From positions 1 through 64,000 of the forward strand of contig CAZDWJ010000016.1 in NCBI GenBank assembly GCA_964509195.1: 64,000 bases of DNA, in the 5' to 3' direction. The first letter of the stretch is position 1; every line of letters begins with the position of its first letter. The notes under the pieces were generated by a model. It did not search any database. It had not been told where the DNA came from and saw only the letters and a program-made list of their open reading frames with translations. The position numbers and the translations under genes were made by a program. Shown one piece after another: positions 1 to 7,847 of the stretch. This stretch comes from UBA4802 sp964509195 (GTDB taxonomy: Bacteria; Spirochaetota; UBA4802; UB4802).

Positions 1-445
1 CAATCCCAATTTCTAATCCCAGCACCCGTGCTGTTAAAATAATAGACAGCACATTAATGGCAGGCCCTGAATATAAAAATGCTGTTGCAGGTCCCAGTCC
101 TGCACCCATAGTATAAATACCAGCAAAAAGCGGCAACACTGTACACGAACATACCGCCAGTATTGTACCTGATACTGATGCAACACCATACGCCAAAAAC
201 TTTGGTGCAGTTGGCCCTAAATATTTCATCACACTGTTCTGGCTTACAAATGCAGCGATAGCTCCTGCAATAAAAAATGCAGGTACCAGACACGGCAGCA
301 CATGTTCCTGCGCATACCATTTTGATAGCTGCAATGCTTCAAACACCGCATTATCAAAACGCGGATTTCCAACCGGCAGATAGTAAAAAGCTAAAAATGC
401 TGTAACAATATAAAACATTTTTTTTAATTCTAATTTCCAATTCAT
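1..445 (-). CDS. ArsP/DUF318-family permease, N-terminal part
   Basis: The first 148 residues of an integral membrane permease that runs off the left edge of the window. The reading frame is open and shows the family hallmark AVCSCTVLPLFAGIY followed by GAGLGPATAFLYSGPAINVL, typical of the PF03773 permease family (ArsP, YraQ), whose members export organoarsenicals or have unknown substrates. Three hydrophobic segments are visible in this part. ATG codons lie at 451 and 445; the second is better placed relative to the GAGGG ribosome binding site, so 445 is chosen. It is the downstream neighbour of an ArsR-type repressor on the same strand, with about 90 bases between them, which suggests metal or metalloid control of the pair. 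The substrate cannot be read from this fragment. Confidence 0.85.
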   Translation of the reverse strand, partial: MNWKLELKKMFYIVTAFLAFYYLPVGNPRFDNAVFEALQLSKWYAQEHVLPCLVPAFFIAGAIAAFVSQNSVMKYLGPTAPKFLAYGVASVSGTILAVCSCTVLPLFAGIYTMGAGLGPATAFLYSGPAINVLSIILTARVLGLEIGI

Positions 446-534
446 ATACATTTGCCCTCAATATATTAAAAATGGTTATTGTAGCACCTCCATGGATGGC
501 GGATCTATACCTGCCATTGTGCATTGCGTTATTA

Positions 535-876
535 CTATCGCACACTCCTCACACAGCAACGCGCCACCTCCGCCTTTTGCGTAGCAGTGTGTGTTATCAC
601 TCTGTCAACACATCCCAAAAAATCTAAGACACACGGCGTTTGCAAATGATAATATACTGTTGTGCCCTGTTTTACATCATACACCAGCCCTGCATGTTTG
701 AGTACCGATAAGTGCTTGGAAACCGTTGATATATCGGCGCCCACAATCTGTTGTAGTTCAAACACGCAACGTGGGCCTTTTTCAAGCTCTTCTATTATCA
801 TAAGCCTGCTTGGATGTGCCAGCGCTTTCATGATGGCAGCGCGTGTTTGGTATTTCTGTCTTTCAATTGTGTCCAT
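535..876 (-). CDS. ArsR/SmtB-family transcriptional repressor
   Basis: A 113-residue winged-helix protein. The HTH is clear: ALAHPSRLMIIEELEKG, then ADISTVSKHLSVLKHAGLV as recognition helix, then the wing QGTTVYYHL. A cysteine in RCVFEL sits near the usual alpha-3 metal-site position and a CC pair sits at the C-terminus, so thiol-based metalloid sensing is plausible but the classical ELCVC box is not intact. The ATG at 876 has a TAAGG ribosome binding site. Upstream lies a perfect inverted repeat (908-927), a likely operator. The following gene on the strand is the ArsP-like permease, so this is probably its autoregulated repressor. Confidence 0.9.
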   Translation of the reverse strand: MDTIERQKYQTRAAIMKALAHPSRLMIIEELEKGPRCVFELQQIVGADISTVSKHLSVLKHAGLVYDVKQGTTVYYHLQTPCVLDFLGCVDRVITHTATQKAEVARCCVRSVR

Positions 877-907
877 ATAAACCTTAGAAATATTTTAATT
901 TTTTCTT

Positions 908-927
908 ATTTGGCAATATAGCCAAAT
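908..927. promoter_or_regulatory. Inverted-repeat operator upstream of arsR-like gene
   Basis: ATTTGGC-AATATA-GCCAAAT is a perfect 7-bp inverted repeat with a 6-bp spacer, about 30 bases before the ArsR-type start codon. Size and position fit the dyad operators bound by ArsR/SmtB dimers. Binding by the neighbouring regulator is inferred. Confidence 0.6.
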
Positions 928-1213
928 AGTAAAATAACATCTAAAAAAATTTAATGAATCACTAAGTATATACCACTTAAGGCACTGGGCATATATTTTT
1001 TCATTGTGTTAATAAAATTTCATTTTGTGATGAATGGTGCAGATTGAACTATTTTTTATATATAAAAAGTTCTTGAATTGGATACTATTGCGCTCTATAC
1101 AGTTACTATATTTTAAAGTATTGTCGATAGTTACTAATAATCGGCTTCTGCAATAAATAATAGAAAAGTACTATAATTACATTCATACAGATGTATCACA
1201 ATAAAAGGAAACT

Positions 1214-2449
1214 ATGAATAAAAAAACACTAAACCAGCTTACCCGATTTACATTCACAATTACTCAGACTATAATCAACCATGTTGGCCCACGGCCATCT
1301 TGTTCTATTGATTCATACATAACAGCACGAATTTTTTATTTTTTATACAAAGCCTATTGTCATACATCCGAGATTCAAAAATTCATTACACACCCTAACG
1401 CTTTTTTAGGATTTTTAACGCTTGTCCCATGGCTATATATTGCGGCAGTTATTATGCTATTCGCCAAATTGTATATTGTAGCTGCACTCATATTCACAGT
1501 TGCCAACATTATTGCAACACGCCAGTTTATTCTTTACAAAGGCACATTTGATTTTCTGTACCCACCGCAAACTGGCTACAACGTCATTGGAATTATTAAT
1601 CCAGAGAAAGAAGTGCGCCAGCAAATCATCATCAGTGGTCATCACGACAGTGCGTATGAATTCAGGTTTATGCGCACCACACCACGGTTGTATCGCATAC
1701 GCGTTGCATCCATTATTCTTTCCATGGTGCTATCACTTATCATCTCGTGGCTAATTGTTGCAAATCACTATATGGCAAGCTCTCACACAGTACATACAAT
1801 ACTTATGGCGCTTATTGTGTTGCTTGGTATTGCCAACCTTCAGATGCTTTTTTTCAAAAGCAAAAACGCAACACCAGGTGCGGGAGATAATTTAATAGCA
1901 AGCGCCATAACTGTGGTGCTGGCAAAATATTTCAGTAACTATCGCCCAGACTACACCCGCTTGATTTTTGCAAGCTTTGATGGCGAAGAATGCGGCCTCA
2001 AAGGCTCAAAAGCATTTGTAGCAGAAAATAAAGAATGTATTGGCAGCATGCCAACGTATCACTTAAACACTGATAGCCTCTACAAACCTGAATTAATCAA
2101 ATTTTTGACAACTGACGTGAATGGATTTATTCCACTTTCAGAAGAATTTGCAAAAGAATGTGTGGCGATAGCTCATAGTAAAGGATACGCTGCCAGCACA
2201 TTTGCCATGTATCCTGGAACTGGCGCCACCGACGCTGCACCACTTGCACAAGCTGGTGCTGTAGCCACAACATTAATTGCACTCCCCACCGAAGTTGAGA
2301 AGCAAGAAAGCGTGTATCACACCTTGAATGATACGGTAGAACACATAGATCCTGAAGTTGTTAAAGCAGCTATAGAAATAGTTTACAGCGTCGTCAGATT
2401 TCTGGATAAAGAAATCAGAGGTCGCACGCCATTTTTTCATAAGCATTAA
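1214..2449 (+). CDS. Membrane-bound M28-family zinc aminopeptidase
   Basis: A 411-residue protein combining an M28 (PF04389) metallopeptidase fold with membrane segments near residues 65-105 and 165-215. The metal ligands can be followed: GHHDS with His143/Asp145, GAGDN with Asp225, the catalytic and ligand pair DGEE (Glu258/259), NTDS with Asp287, and a final His in YHTLND. All are intact, so activity on peptides is likely; the specific substrate is unknown. The two TM segments between the first and second ligand motifs are an unusual insertion compared with soluble M28 enzymes. The ATG is preceded by AAGGAAAC. It stands alone, with a damaged tRNA-Arg copy starting eight bases past its stop. 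Confidence 0.85.
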   Translation: MNKKTLNQLTRFTFTITQTIINHVGPRPSCSIDSYITARIFYFLYKAYCHTSEIQKFITHPNAFLGFLTLVPWLYIAAVIMLFAKLYIVAALIFTVANIIATRQFILYKGTFDFLYPPQTGYNVIGIINPEKEVRQQIIISGHHDSAYEFRFMRTTPRLYRIRVASIILSMVLSLIISWLIVANHYMASSHTVHTILMALIVLLGIANLQMLFFKSKNATPGAGDNLIASAITVVLAKYFSNYRPDYTRLIFASFDGEECGLKGSKAFVAENKECIGSMPTYHLNTDSLYKPELIKFLTTDVNGFIPLSEEFAKECVAIAHSKGYAASTFAMYPGTGATDAAPLAQAGAVATTLIALPTEVEKQESVYHTLNDTVEHIDPEVVKAAIEIVYSVVRFLDKEIRGRTPFFHKH

Positions 2450-2456
2450 TAAACTT

Positions 2457-2510
2457 GAACCTGTGACCCACAGCTTAGAAGGCTGTTGCTCTATCCTGCT
2501 GAGCTAGCGC
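2457..2510 (-). pseudogene. Truncated tRNA-Arg(UCU) copy
   Basis: On the minus strand, 50 consecutive bases (2457-2506) are identical to the intact tRNA-Arg at 5878-5951, covering the D arm, anticodon arm with UCU, variable loop and the start of the T arm. The acceptor stem is broken: three bases are missing next to GCGC on the 5' side, and the 3' half of the T arm and acceptor is gone. It cannot fold as a functional tRNA. It forms a direct repeat with the intact gene about 3.4 kb away. Confidence 0.85.
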
Positions 2511-2670
2511 TGAAAATGCTTACCATAAACACCAAAATAAATTTATAAATAAAGTATGCATGTGATTTTTTTGAGTTGACTTTTTTTTAATTTTTTACAT
2601 AATTACTTAATTACTTAAATTTACGATGGTCATAATTATCCCTTGGAAATATTAATTTGGAGGTAATCAA

Positions 2671-3606
2671 ATGAAAAAAACTATAATAACCATAACATTG
2701 ATTACCTCTATGGGATTTTTTTTATTTTGTGTCACACCCCCCGTTCAAGAACTTACCGGACGTATTACCTTCGTAAGCGGTGAGGTGCTCCAAAACGGCA
2801 AAGCGTGTGAATTTGGTCAAGTAGTGAAAGCAGGCGATACTATTGCCACAGGCGCAAAATCTGCAGCAGTGGTGCAGTTTGGCCAATCATCAATTATCAG
2901 TATAAAAGAAAACTCAAGCTTTACCGTTGATGCACTCAATGCTTTAAAGGATAATGATACAATCACCATAAAACAGAAAATTGGTTCTTCGTTCAATAAA
3001 ATTGTAAAAAAAGGAACAAGCTACTCGCTAATAACACCCACCTCAGTGGCGGCGGTTCGCGGCACAAGCTTTATCTGCTATGTAAGCGATAAAGGGTCAT
3101 CAATAAAGCTTTCATACGGAAAAGTTAAGGTAGTGCCTGTCATCAAAGGAGAGATAACTGAAAGTGCGGCGATAGAGATAGATGCCGGGAAAAAAGTTGA
3201 TGTATCCGATAAAGGTATTGACGCTTTAGCAGACCTTTCCCAAAAAGAACAGGTAGAGTTAAAAGCGCTCGATAAAATTGCGCTTGTTCCAGATATTCAT
3301 AAGGAAAGCACCTTTGAAGAGCTTAAAAAGAAACCTGAAGCTGAACGGCCGGTGATTGTTCCAGTGGAAATTCTACCTGTACTTGAAGTGTCCGAAACAG
3401 AACCCGTTCAAAAGAAACTTACACTCAAGGATATTGAGCACCGTTACGGCTCCCTTTCCGTTGTTGAAACTACCGATGGCAAAACCTACACCGGAGCTTT
3501 TTCGCAGGAAGGCACCAACATAAAAGTGTACACTACCGAAGGTACAATCGTCATCCCTTCATCAAAAATATCGAGCGTCTCGCGGTACCGAGGGGAAGTT
3601 AAGTAA
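2671..3606 (+). CDS. FecR-domain lipoprotein
   Basis: A 311-residue protein with an export signal ending in a lipobox-like LFC (Cys20). Residues about 30-150 form a FecR domain (PF04773): TGRITFVSGEVLQNGK, AGDTIATGAKSAAVVQF and the diagnostic VAAVRGTSF. The C-terminal part (about 240-311) is a small beta-rich module beginning LTLKDIEHRYGSL. Such proteins in spirochaetes are periplasmic or outer-membrane lipoproteins without a sigma partner, unlike the FecR anti-sigma regulators. The GGAGG box before the ATG is strong. It is the first gene of a three-gene unit with the TolB-like/barrel and BNR lipoproteins and is a paralogue of the protein at 25815-26801. The exact role is unknown. Confidence 0.8.
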   Translation: MKKTIITITLITSMGFFLFCVTPPVQELTGRITFVSGEVLQNGKACEFGQVVKAGDTIATGAKSAAVVQFGQSSIISIKENSSFTVDALNALKDNDTITIKQKIGSSFNKIVKKGTSYSLITPTSVAAVRGTSFICYVSDKGSSIKLSYGKVKVVPVIKGEITESAAIEIDAGKKVDVSDKGIDALADLSQKEQVELKALDKIALVPDIHKESTFEELKKKPEAERPVIVPVEILPVLEVSETEPVQKKLTLKDIEHRYGSLSVVETTDGKTYTGAFSQEGTNIKVYTTEGTIVIPSSKISSVSRYRGEVK

Positions 3607-3690
3607 TTTTGTTTATTCGGGATGCTGTATCACCAGTACTGGATGCAACTAACCGGCTTTCTAATTGAAATTTTTAAAGGTTAAATAATA

Positions 3691-4863
3691 ATGAAAAAAC
3701 TTCTTGTGATAATTTTTGTGTGCTCCTTTGGATGGCTGCCGTGTGCAATTGCGCAACAGCCGCAGGAGCAGCTTGCTGAAGTGCTGGTTCTGCCATTGGC
3801 AAACGAAACCGGAAGAAAAGAATATGAATGGCTTTCCAAAAACATACCCAATGCTATTGTCGATTCCATGAAAGACAAGTTCCGGTTCAATCTCATGACG
3901 CGCAACCGTTTTGAAGAGATTGTAGTGCTTTCTAAAACAAAAGAACCTGTTTTTTTCCGCGCGCATACCGACGAAAATGAGATTATAAAAATTTCAAAAG
4001 TAGTCAACGCGGATATCATAATATACGGGAAATACTCGTATAATAAAGCAGCCAAAACCATCACTGTGAACGCATTTATTTATCACCGCTCGCGTCAAAA
4101 AACCACCGGCAATATCGACATGGACACACCCGTGACCAGCGAAATGTTCAAACTGGTGGATAAGGTTGCAGACTCTGTGATTGAACACATTGCCATAATT
4201 GCCAAGGAAGACGCCGAAGCGGCTAAAAAGGCGGGCGAGATCGCTGCTCAGGAAGTAAAAAAAGGAAAAGCGAGCGATGACAAAATCACACTGGTAAAAC
4301 GCGAGGCACCGGCGGGAAAATCGTATAGATTGTATGCGGGAGGAGCGTTTGCGGGAGGTTTGGGATATTTTTCTGATATATTAAAACCCGGTGCGGGAGT
4401 AACCTTTGGCATTGCCAATGACGAAAAAAATTTCTGGCACTATGGCGCCTCTTTCTCGGCTATCTACACAAGGGGAAGCGAAAGCAAAGACAATCGTTTC
4501 CTTTTTAAAGAAGATATTAATATCATTGAGTATATGCTATTTATGCCCTTGACCATCCACGGCGGCATAAGCGTTACTACCGATTTTTTTACAATAATTC
4601 AGCCTTTCGCTGGAATTGGCATTAGCATCGATATGATAAAAACCGGAAAAGATCCAATTCTGCTTGAAGACAAACCCCTTCGCGAAGAAAACGCCGCAAA
4701 TTGGTATATAAATCCTGTAGCAACCATTGGGCTGAAATTACCCATTGCACTCGGGAATTTTTTGATATCTCCCTTTGCGCAACTGTACGGCTACGCAGGA
4801 AAAACAAATGAGGGCGTGAAAGATGGATTGTTACTTTTAGTTGGCGTACACTGTATGTGGTAG
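3691..4863 (+). CDS. TolB/CsgG-like N-domain fused to an outer-membrane beta-barrel
   Basis: A 390-residue secreted protein with signal peptide cleaved around AIAQQ (residue 21). Residues about 28-170 look like the TolB-N/FlgO/CsgG-type alpha/beta domain: VLVLPLANETG, then RNRFEEIV and ADIIIYGKY. A helical Lys/Ala-rich linker (about 175-205) leads to a C-terminal region of alternating strands (about 215-390) ending in an aromatic-rich tail, as in a small outer-membrane barrel. The combination recalls spirochaetal proteins that couple a periplasmic TolB-like domain to the outer membrane. The next gene starts nine bases past the stop with its own AGGAGG. Function is unknown. Confidence 0.7.
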   Translation: MKKLLVIIFVCSFGWLPCAIAQQPQEQLAEVLVLPLANETGRKEYEWLSKNIPNAIVDSMKDKFRFNLMTRNRFEEIVVLSKTKEPVFFRAHTDENEIIKISKVVNADIIIYGKYSYNKAAKTITVNAFIYHRSRQKTTGNIDMDTPVTSEMFKLVDKVADSVIEHIAIIAKEDAEAAKKAGEIAAQEVKKGKASDDKITLVKREAPAGKSYRLYAGGAFAGGLGYFSDILKPGAGVTFGIANDEKNFWHYGASFSAIYTRGSESKDNRFLFKEDINIIEYMLFMPLTIHGGISVTTDFFTIIQPFAGIGISIDMIKTGKDPILLEDKPLREENAANWYINPVATIGLKLPIALGNFLISPFAQLYGYAGKTNEGVKDGLLLLVGVHCMW

Positions 4864-4871
4864 GAGGCATT

Positions 4872-5873
4872 ATGCGAACAATACTTTTGATTGCTATACT
4901 CTGTGTATGTTGCCTCACCCAGTGTTCCATGTTTGAGGATCTTGAATTATTAAGCGGAAAAGACCTGGGCAGTATCAAGGTTGATATTTATTATGATGAT
5001 GTAGGCGCCCCAAAAACTTTATACCATTCCACTGACGGCGGTAAAAGTTTTTCACCAATACCACTATCTTATAATACTTTAGAATGGTGGGCGGTCAACA
5101 ATAAAAATGAATTGCTGACAGTTGAATTCGATGCAATAAGCCGCCATGTACTCCTCAAACGCCCGGCAACGGGTTCAGTTGAAACCGGTTACTTTAGTGG
5201 CAGTGATTCTGTATTAGGAATAAGTGCCGGTCCCAATGGAGAATTTTATCTCATTGCATATGTGAGTTCGGATTACAAGCTATATATTCTTTCGCCAGGA
5301 AGCAGTACTATTCGACCATTTCAAAATCTGTACAGTCCGGCAGATATTAATAAAATATGGGCAGTTTCCCACCGTGGTGTAACGCATTTGTATTATTCAT
5401 ATTCATACAATGCTTCCTTTTACCTATATCGATCAGTAGATGGTGGTATGAGTTTTATTCAGGTTGGAACATTTACTTCCGATATCGGGGACATCGTTAG
5501 TTTCAATGGAGAAATATATCTTGCCTCTGGAGAAGCAGTCGATTCAATTTATAAATCTTCTGATGGAACAAATTTTACAATAATTTCTCCATCACCTCCA
5601 GGATGCACCGACCTTTTAGCTGAACGAAACAGAATATTTGCACTTGCTGCCCCACAATTGTATTTCAGCGATAATGGCAGTCAATGGCTTGGGGGTCCAC
5701 TGGGTGGAAGTTTTGCCAATATAGATTCCGACTACACCGGCAGATTGTATATATTATCATCATCATTACCACCTAACTTGTTGGCTTCAGATGATTTTGG
5801 CATTACCACGTATGTTCTTTCAGATTTACCTTCTACAAACGTGGGAAATCTTGCCGTTGTTTCTTACAAGTAG
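4872..5873 (+). CDS. BNR/sialidase-type propeller lipoprotein
   Basis: The ATG at 4872 is chosen because AGGAGG sits seven bases upstream; an ATG 15 bases earlier would overlap the previous gene. The product has a 17-residue signal and lipobox LTQC (Cys18). The rest consists of repeated STDGGKSF, SVDGGMSF and SSDGTNF units, the Asp-box (BNR) signature of beta-propellers. No sialidase catalytic residues can be assigned, so it is probably a binding or structural surface lipoprotein. It closes the three-gene unit begun at 2671 and stops five bases before the 3' end of the convergent tRNA-Arg. Confidence 0.75.
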   Translation: MRTILLIAILCVCCLTQCSMFEDLELLSGKDLGSIKVDIYYDDVGAPKTLYHSTDGGKSFSPIPLSYNTLEWWAVNNKNELLTVEFDAISRHVLLKRPATGSVETGYFSGSDSVLGISAGPNGEFYLIAYVSSDYKLYILSPGSSTIRPFQNLYSPADINKIWAVSHRGVTHLYYSYSYNASFYLYRSVDGGMSFIQVGTFTSDIGDIVSFNGEIYLASGEAVDSIYKSSDGTNFTIISPSPPGCTDLLAERNRIFALAAPQLYFSDNGSQWLGGPLGGSFANIDSDYTGRLYILSSSLPPNLLASDDFGITTYVLSDLPSTNVGNLAVVSYK

Positions 5874-5877
5874 CACG

Positions 5878-5951
5878 CACGCCAGACAGGACTCGAACCT
5901 GTGACCCACAGCTTAGAAGGCTGTTGCTCTATCCTGCTGAGCTACTGGCGC
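5878..5951 (-). tRNA. tRNA-Arg (anticodon UCU)
   Basis: The minus strand folds as a cloverleaf: acceptor GCGCCAG paired with CTGGCGT (one G-U at the end), anticodon stem ACAGC/GCTGT around CTTCTAA, and T loop GGTTCGAGTCC. CCA is not encoded. It is the second of a two-tRNA unit, with tRNA-Pro nine bases upstream on the same strand. Confidence 0.95.
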
Positions 5952-5960
5952 GTAACAAAT

Positions 5961-6035
<75 letters not shown>

Positions 6036-6060
6036 AAATAAATACAAATGTAATGTGAAA

Positions 6061-6088
6061 AATATATCACAGCAAATGATTTTGTCAA
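6061..6088 (-). promoter_or_regulatory. Sigma-70-type promoter of the tRNA-Pro/Arg unit
   Basis: On the minus strand TTGACA (6083-6088) is followed after 16 bases by TATATT (6061-6066), about 25 bases ahead of the tRNA-Pro 5' end. The match and position fit a housekeeping promoter. Confidence 0.65.
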
Positions 6089-6167
6089 AGTAATAATTTA
6101 TGTTGCCATGTCAATAAAATTTTAACGAATTGTTATCCACGGGCAAGCAATAATTTATATTTGACAC

Positions 6168-6438
6168 TTGACTCCATACACTGAATTACAGCAAATTATT
6201 GCAGTATTAACTTCTCATGGTGTGTTAGAATGTATTGTATTTGGATCTCGCGCAAAAGGCTGCAATAAAAAAGCAATTGACATTGACCTTGGCATTATTG
6301 GAGATGAACGGATAGTATCATACTACCTTAAATGAAGAAACCACACTCCCTTATTTTTTTGACGTAGTCAATCTGTAAAAAGATTACAAATAAAGACTTA
6401 CTTGAACACATCAAACGTGTTGGTATAAAAATACTGTA
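6168..6438 (+). pseudogene. Decayed MNT-type nucleotidyltransferase
   Basis: Three consecutive reading frames together spell a minimal nucleotidyltransferase of the MNT/MntA kind. The first gives VFGSRAKG followed by IDIDLG, the catalytic GSRAKGx(n)DxD motif, and stops at TGA near 6334. The second gives TTLPYFFDVVNL, and the third KDLLEHIKRVGIKIL with its stop at 6436. At least two frameshifts separate these parts, and the only possible start is a TTG at 6168. The intact family is the antitoxin half of HEPN-MNT systems; no HEPN partner is seen here. It is three bases from the end of the convergent GDPD gene. Confidence 0.75.
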
Positions 6439-6440
6439 AA

Positions 6441-7241
6441 CTACTTCAAGGGATAATCCTCAAGCACTTTCTTTAAAAGCGGCACATCATCGGTCACAAT
6501 ACCATCAACGTCAATGTCAAGAAGCCTGCGCATATCGCGCTCACTGTTGACAGTCCACACGTCAACCTGTATGCCGCGCTCATGGGCCATACGCACCAGT
6601 GCCCCATTTGCCAGATGTGATGGACCAATATATTCTGGTATCTGCAATGCATCGCCGGGAAATTTTTTGAATAAACCAAGCAGGCCTGCCCTGAACAAAA
6701 AGTAAAACCCTAACACTCCCCACAATCCAAATGATGTTGCCATCGTTGGAATGCGCTTTCTTATATACTGCAAATTTTTGCCATACTGTGAAGCACCAAG
6801 CACTCTGTGCTCCGCTTTCAATTTCAATACCGTATCACAAAATTTTTCAGCAAGTACCAGATTATTGTCTTTTAGATCTACATTAAACCGCTGCTGTGGG
6901 AAAACCTCAAGCATCTCCTGTAGCGTCATAATGGTGATACCTTTTCCTCTATATGGGTAAATCTCACCATCATTGGTAAAATTATATGCGGCATCCAATT
7001 GTTTTATTTGTTGTAATGTTAGCTCGTTAACATTTCCTTTTCCATTAGTTATGTGCGATAGTTCCTGATCATGAACTATCACTACATACCCATCCTTTGT
7101 GATATGAGCATCTGTTTCAATGACATCTGCTCCTAACTCAATTGCTTTTTCAAACGCCAGTTGTGTGTTTTCCGGATATTCTTTTGAGTATCCCCTGTGG
7201 GCAAAGATACGTGCAGGTTTTTCAAAAAAAGGCTTTTTCAT
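6441..7241 (-). CDS. Glycerophosphodiester phosphodiesterase
   Basis: A 266-residue soluble GDPD (PF03009), which hydrolyses glycerophosphodiesters to glycerol-3-phosphate and an alcohol. Visible motifs are FAHRGYSKEYPENT near the N-terminus (catalytic His, Glu-Asn), ADVIETDAHITKDG with the metal-binding Glu/Asp, and VIVHDQEL with the second catalytic His. The C-terminal VDVWTVNSERDMRRLLDIDVDGIVTDD region, read in parts, matches the family end. No signal peptide is present, so it is cytoplasmic. The ATG has an AAGG box. It lies downstream of the HAD phosphatase and DUF4914 genes on the same strand, with 57 bases between. Confidence 0.92.
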   Translation of the reverse strand: MKKPFFEKPARIFAHRGYSKEYPENTQLAFEKAIELGADVIETDAHITKDGYVVIVHDQELSHITNGKGNVNELTLQQIKQLDAAYNFTNDGEIYPYRGKGITIMTLQEMLEVFPQQRFNVDLKDNNLVLAEKFCDTVLKLKAEHRVLGASQYGKNLQYIRKRIPTMATSFGLWGVLGFYFLFRAGLLGLFKKFPGDALQIPEYIGPSHLANGALVRMAHERGIQVDVWTVNSERDMRRLLDIDVDGIVTDDVPLLKKVLEDYPLK

Positions 7242-7298
7242 TATTATTTTACCTTGAAGAAAATTTTACAAGATAAATATCTCATACACATTGTTTCA

Positions 7299-7844
7299 TC
7301 ATGCATTCACACGCTGTACAATATAATCAACTGCGTAATATAAATTCTTTTTAACAATAACATCATGCTCTAGCTCACGTCTATGTTTCTTTCCATGCCC
7401 TGTCAATACATATATACCCTGCATCCCGGTGTTTTTTGCCAGCATAACATCCGATGGATGATCACCTATAATAAATGACTTGCTTACATCCAGCCCATAT
7501 TCATTTACAGCGTGTTCAATAAAATATGGTTTTGGCTTTCTGCACTTACAATTATCCTCTTTTTTATGAGGACAGCAATACAACAATTCGATGCCAACTC
7601 CATTATCCGACAAAACTTTCAAAATATAGCTATTAACTGTTGCAACCTCATCAACAGTTACCAGGCCCTTTGCAATCCCAGCTTGATTGGTAATGATAAA
7701 TAATTTAAACAGCGTTTGTGCTTTTTTCAAAGCATCAAAAGTAAATGCATAAAAGCTAACCTTATTGATGTTGCCAATATATCCATTATCTTTTATTATC
7801 GTCCCATCCCTATCAAGAAATACTGCAGCCTTTTTATCCCGCAT
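7299..7844 (-). CDS. HAD-IIIA phosphatase, GmhB/HisB-N-like
   Basis: A HAD-superfamily phosphatase of about 181 residues. Motif I is FLDRDGTI (Asp12/Asp14 counted from the GTG), motif II IITNQAG, and motif IV IIGDHPSDV. A zinc-binding loop CCPHKKEDNCKCRKP (Cys92, His94, Cys100, Cys102) marks the GmhB/HisB-N subgroup, which dephosphorylates heptose-1,7-bisphosphate or histidinol phosphate. No other heptose or histidine genes are nearby, so the substrate is open. The ATG at 7844 sits three bases past the stop of the DUF4914 gene and follows a GTG at 7847; translational coupling is likely. Confidence 0.85.
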   Translation of the reverse strand: MRDKKAAVFLDRDGTIIKDNGYIGNINKVSFYAFTFDALKKAQTLFKLFIITNQAGIAKGLVTVDEVATVNSYILKVLSDNGVGIELLYCCPHKKEDNCKCRKPKPYFIEHAVNEYGLDVSKSFIIGDHPSDVMLAKNTGMQGIYVLTGHGKKHRRELEHDVIVKKNLYYAVDYIVQRVNA

Positions 7845-7847
7845 CAC

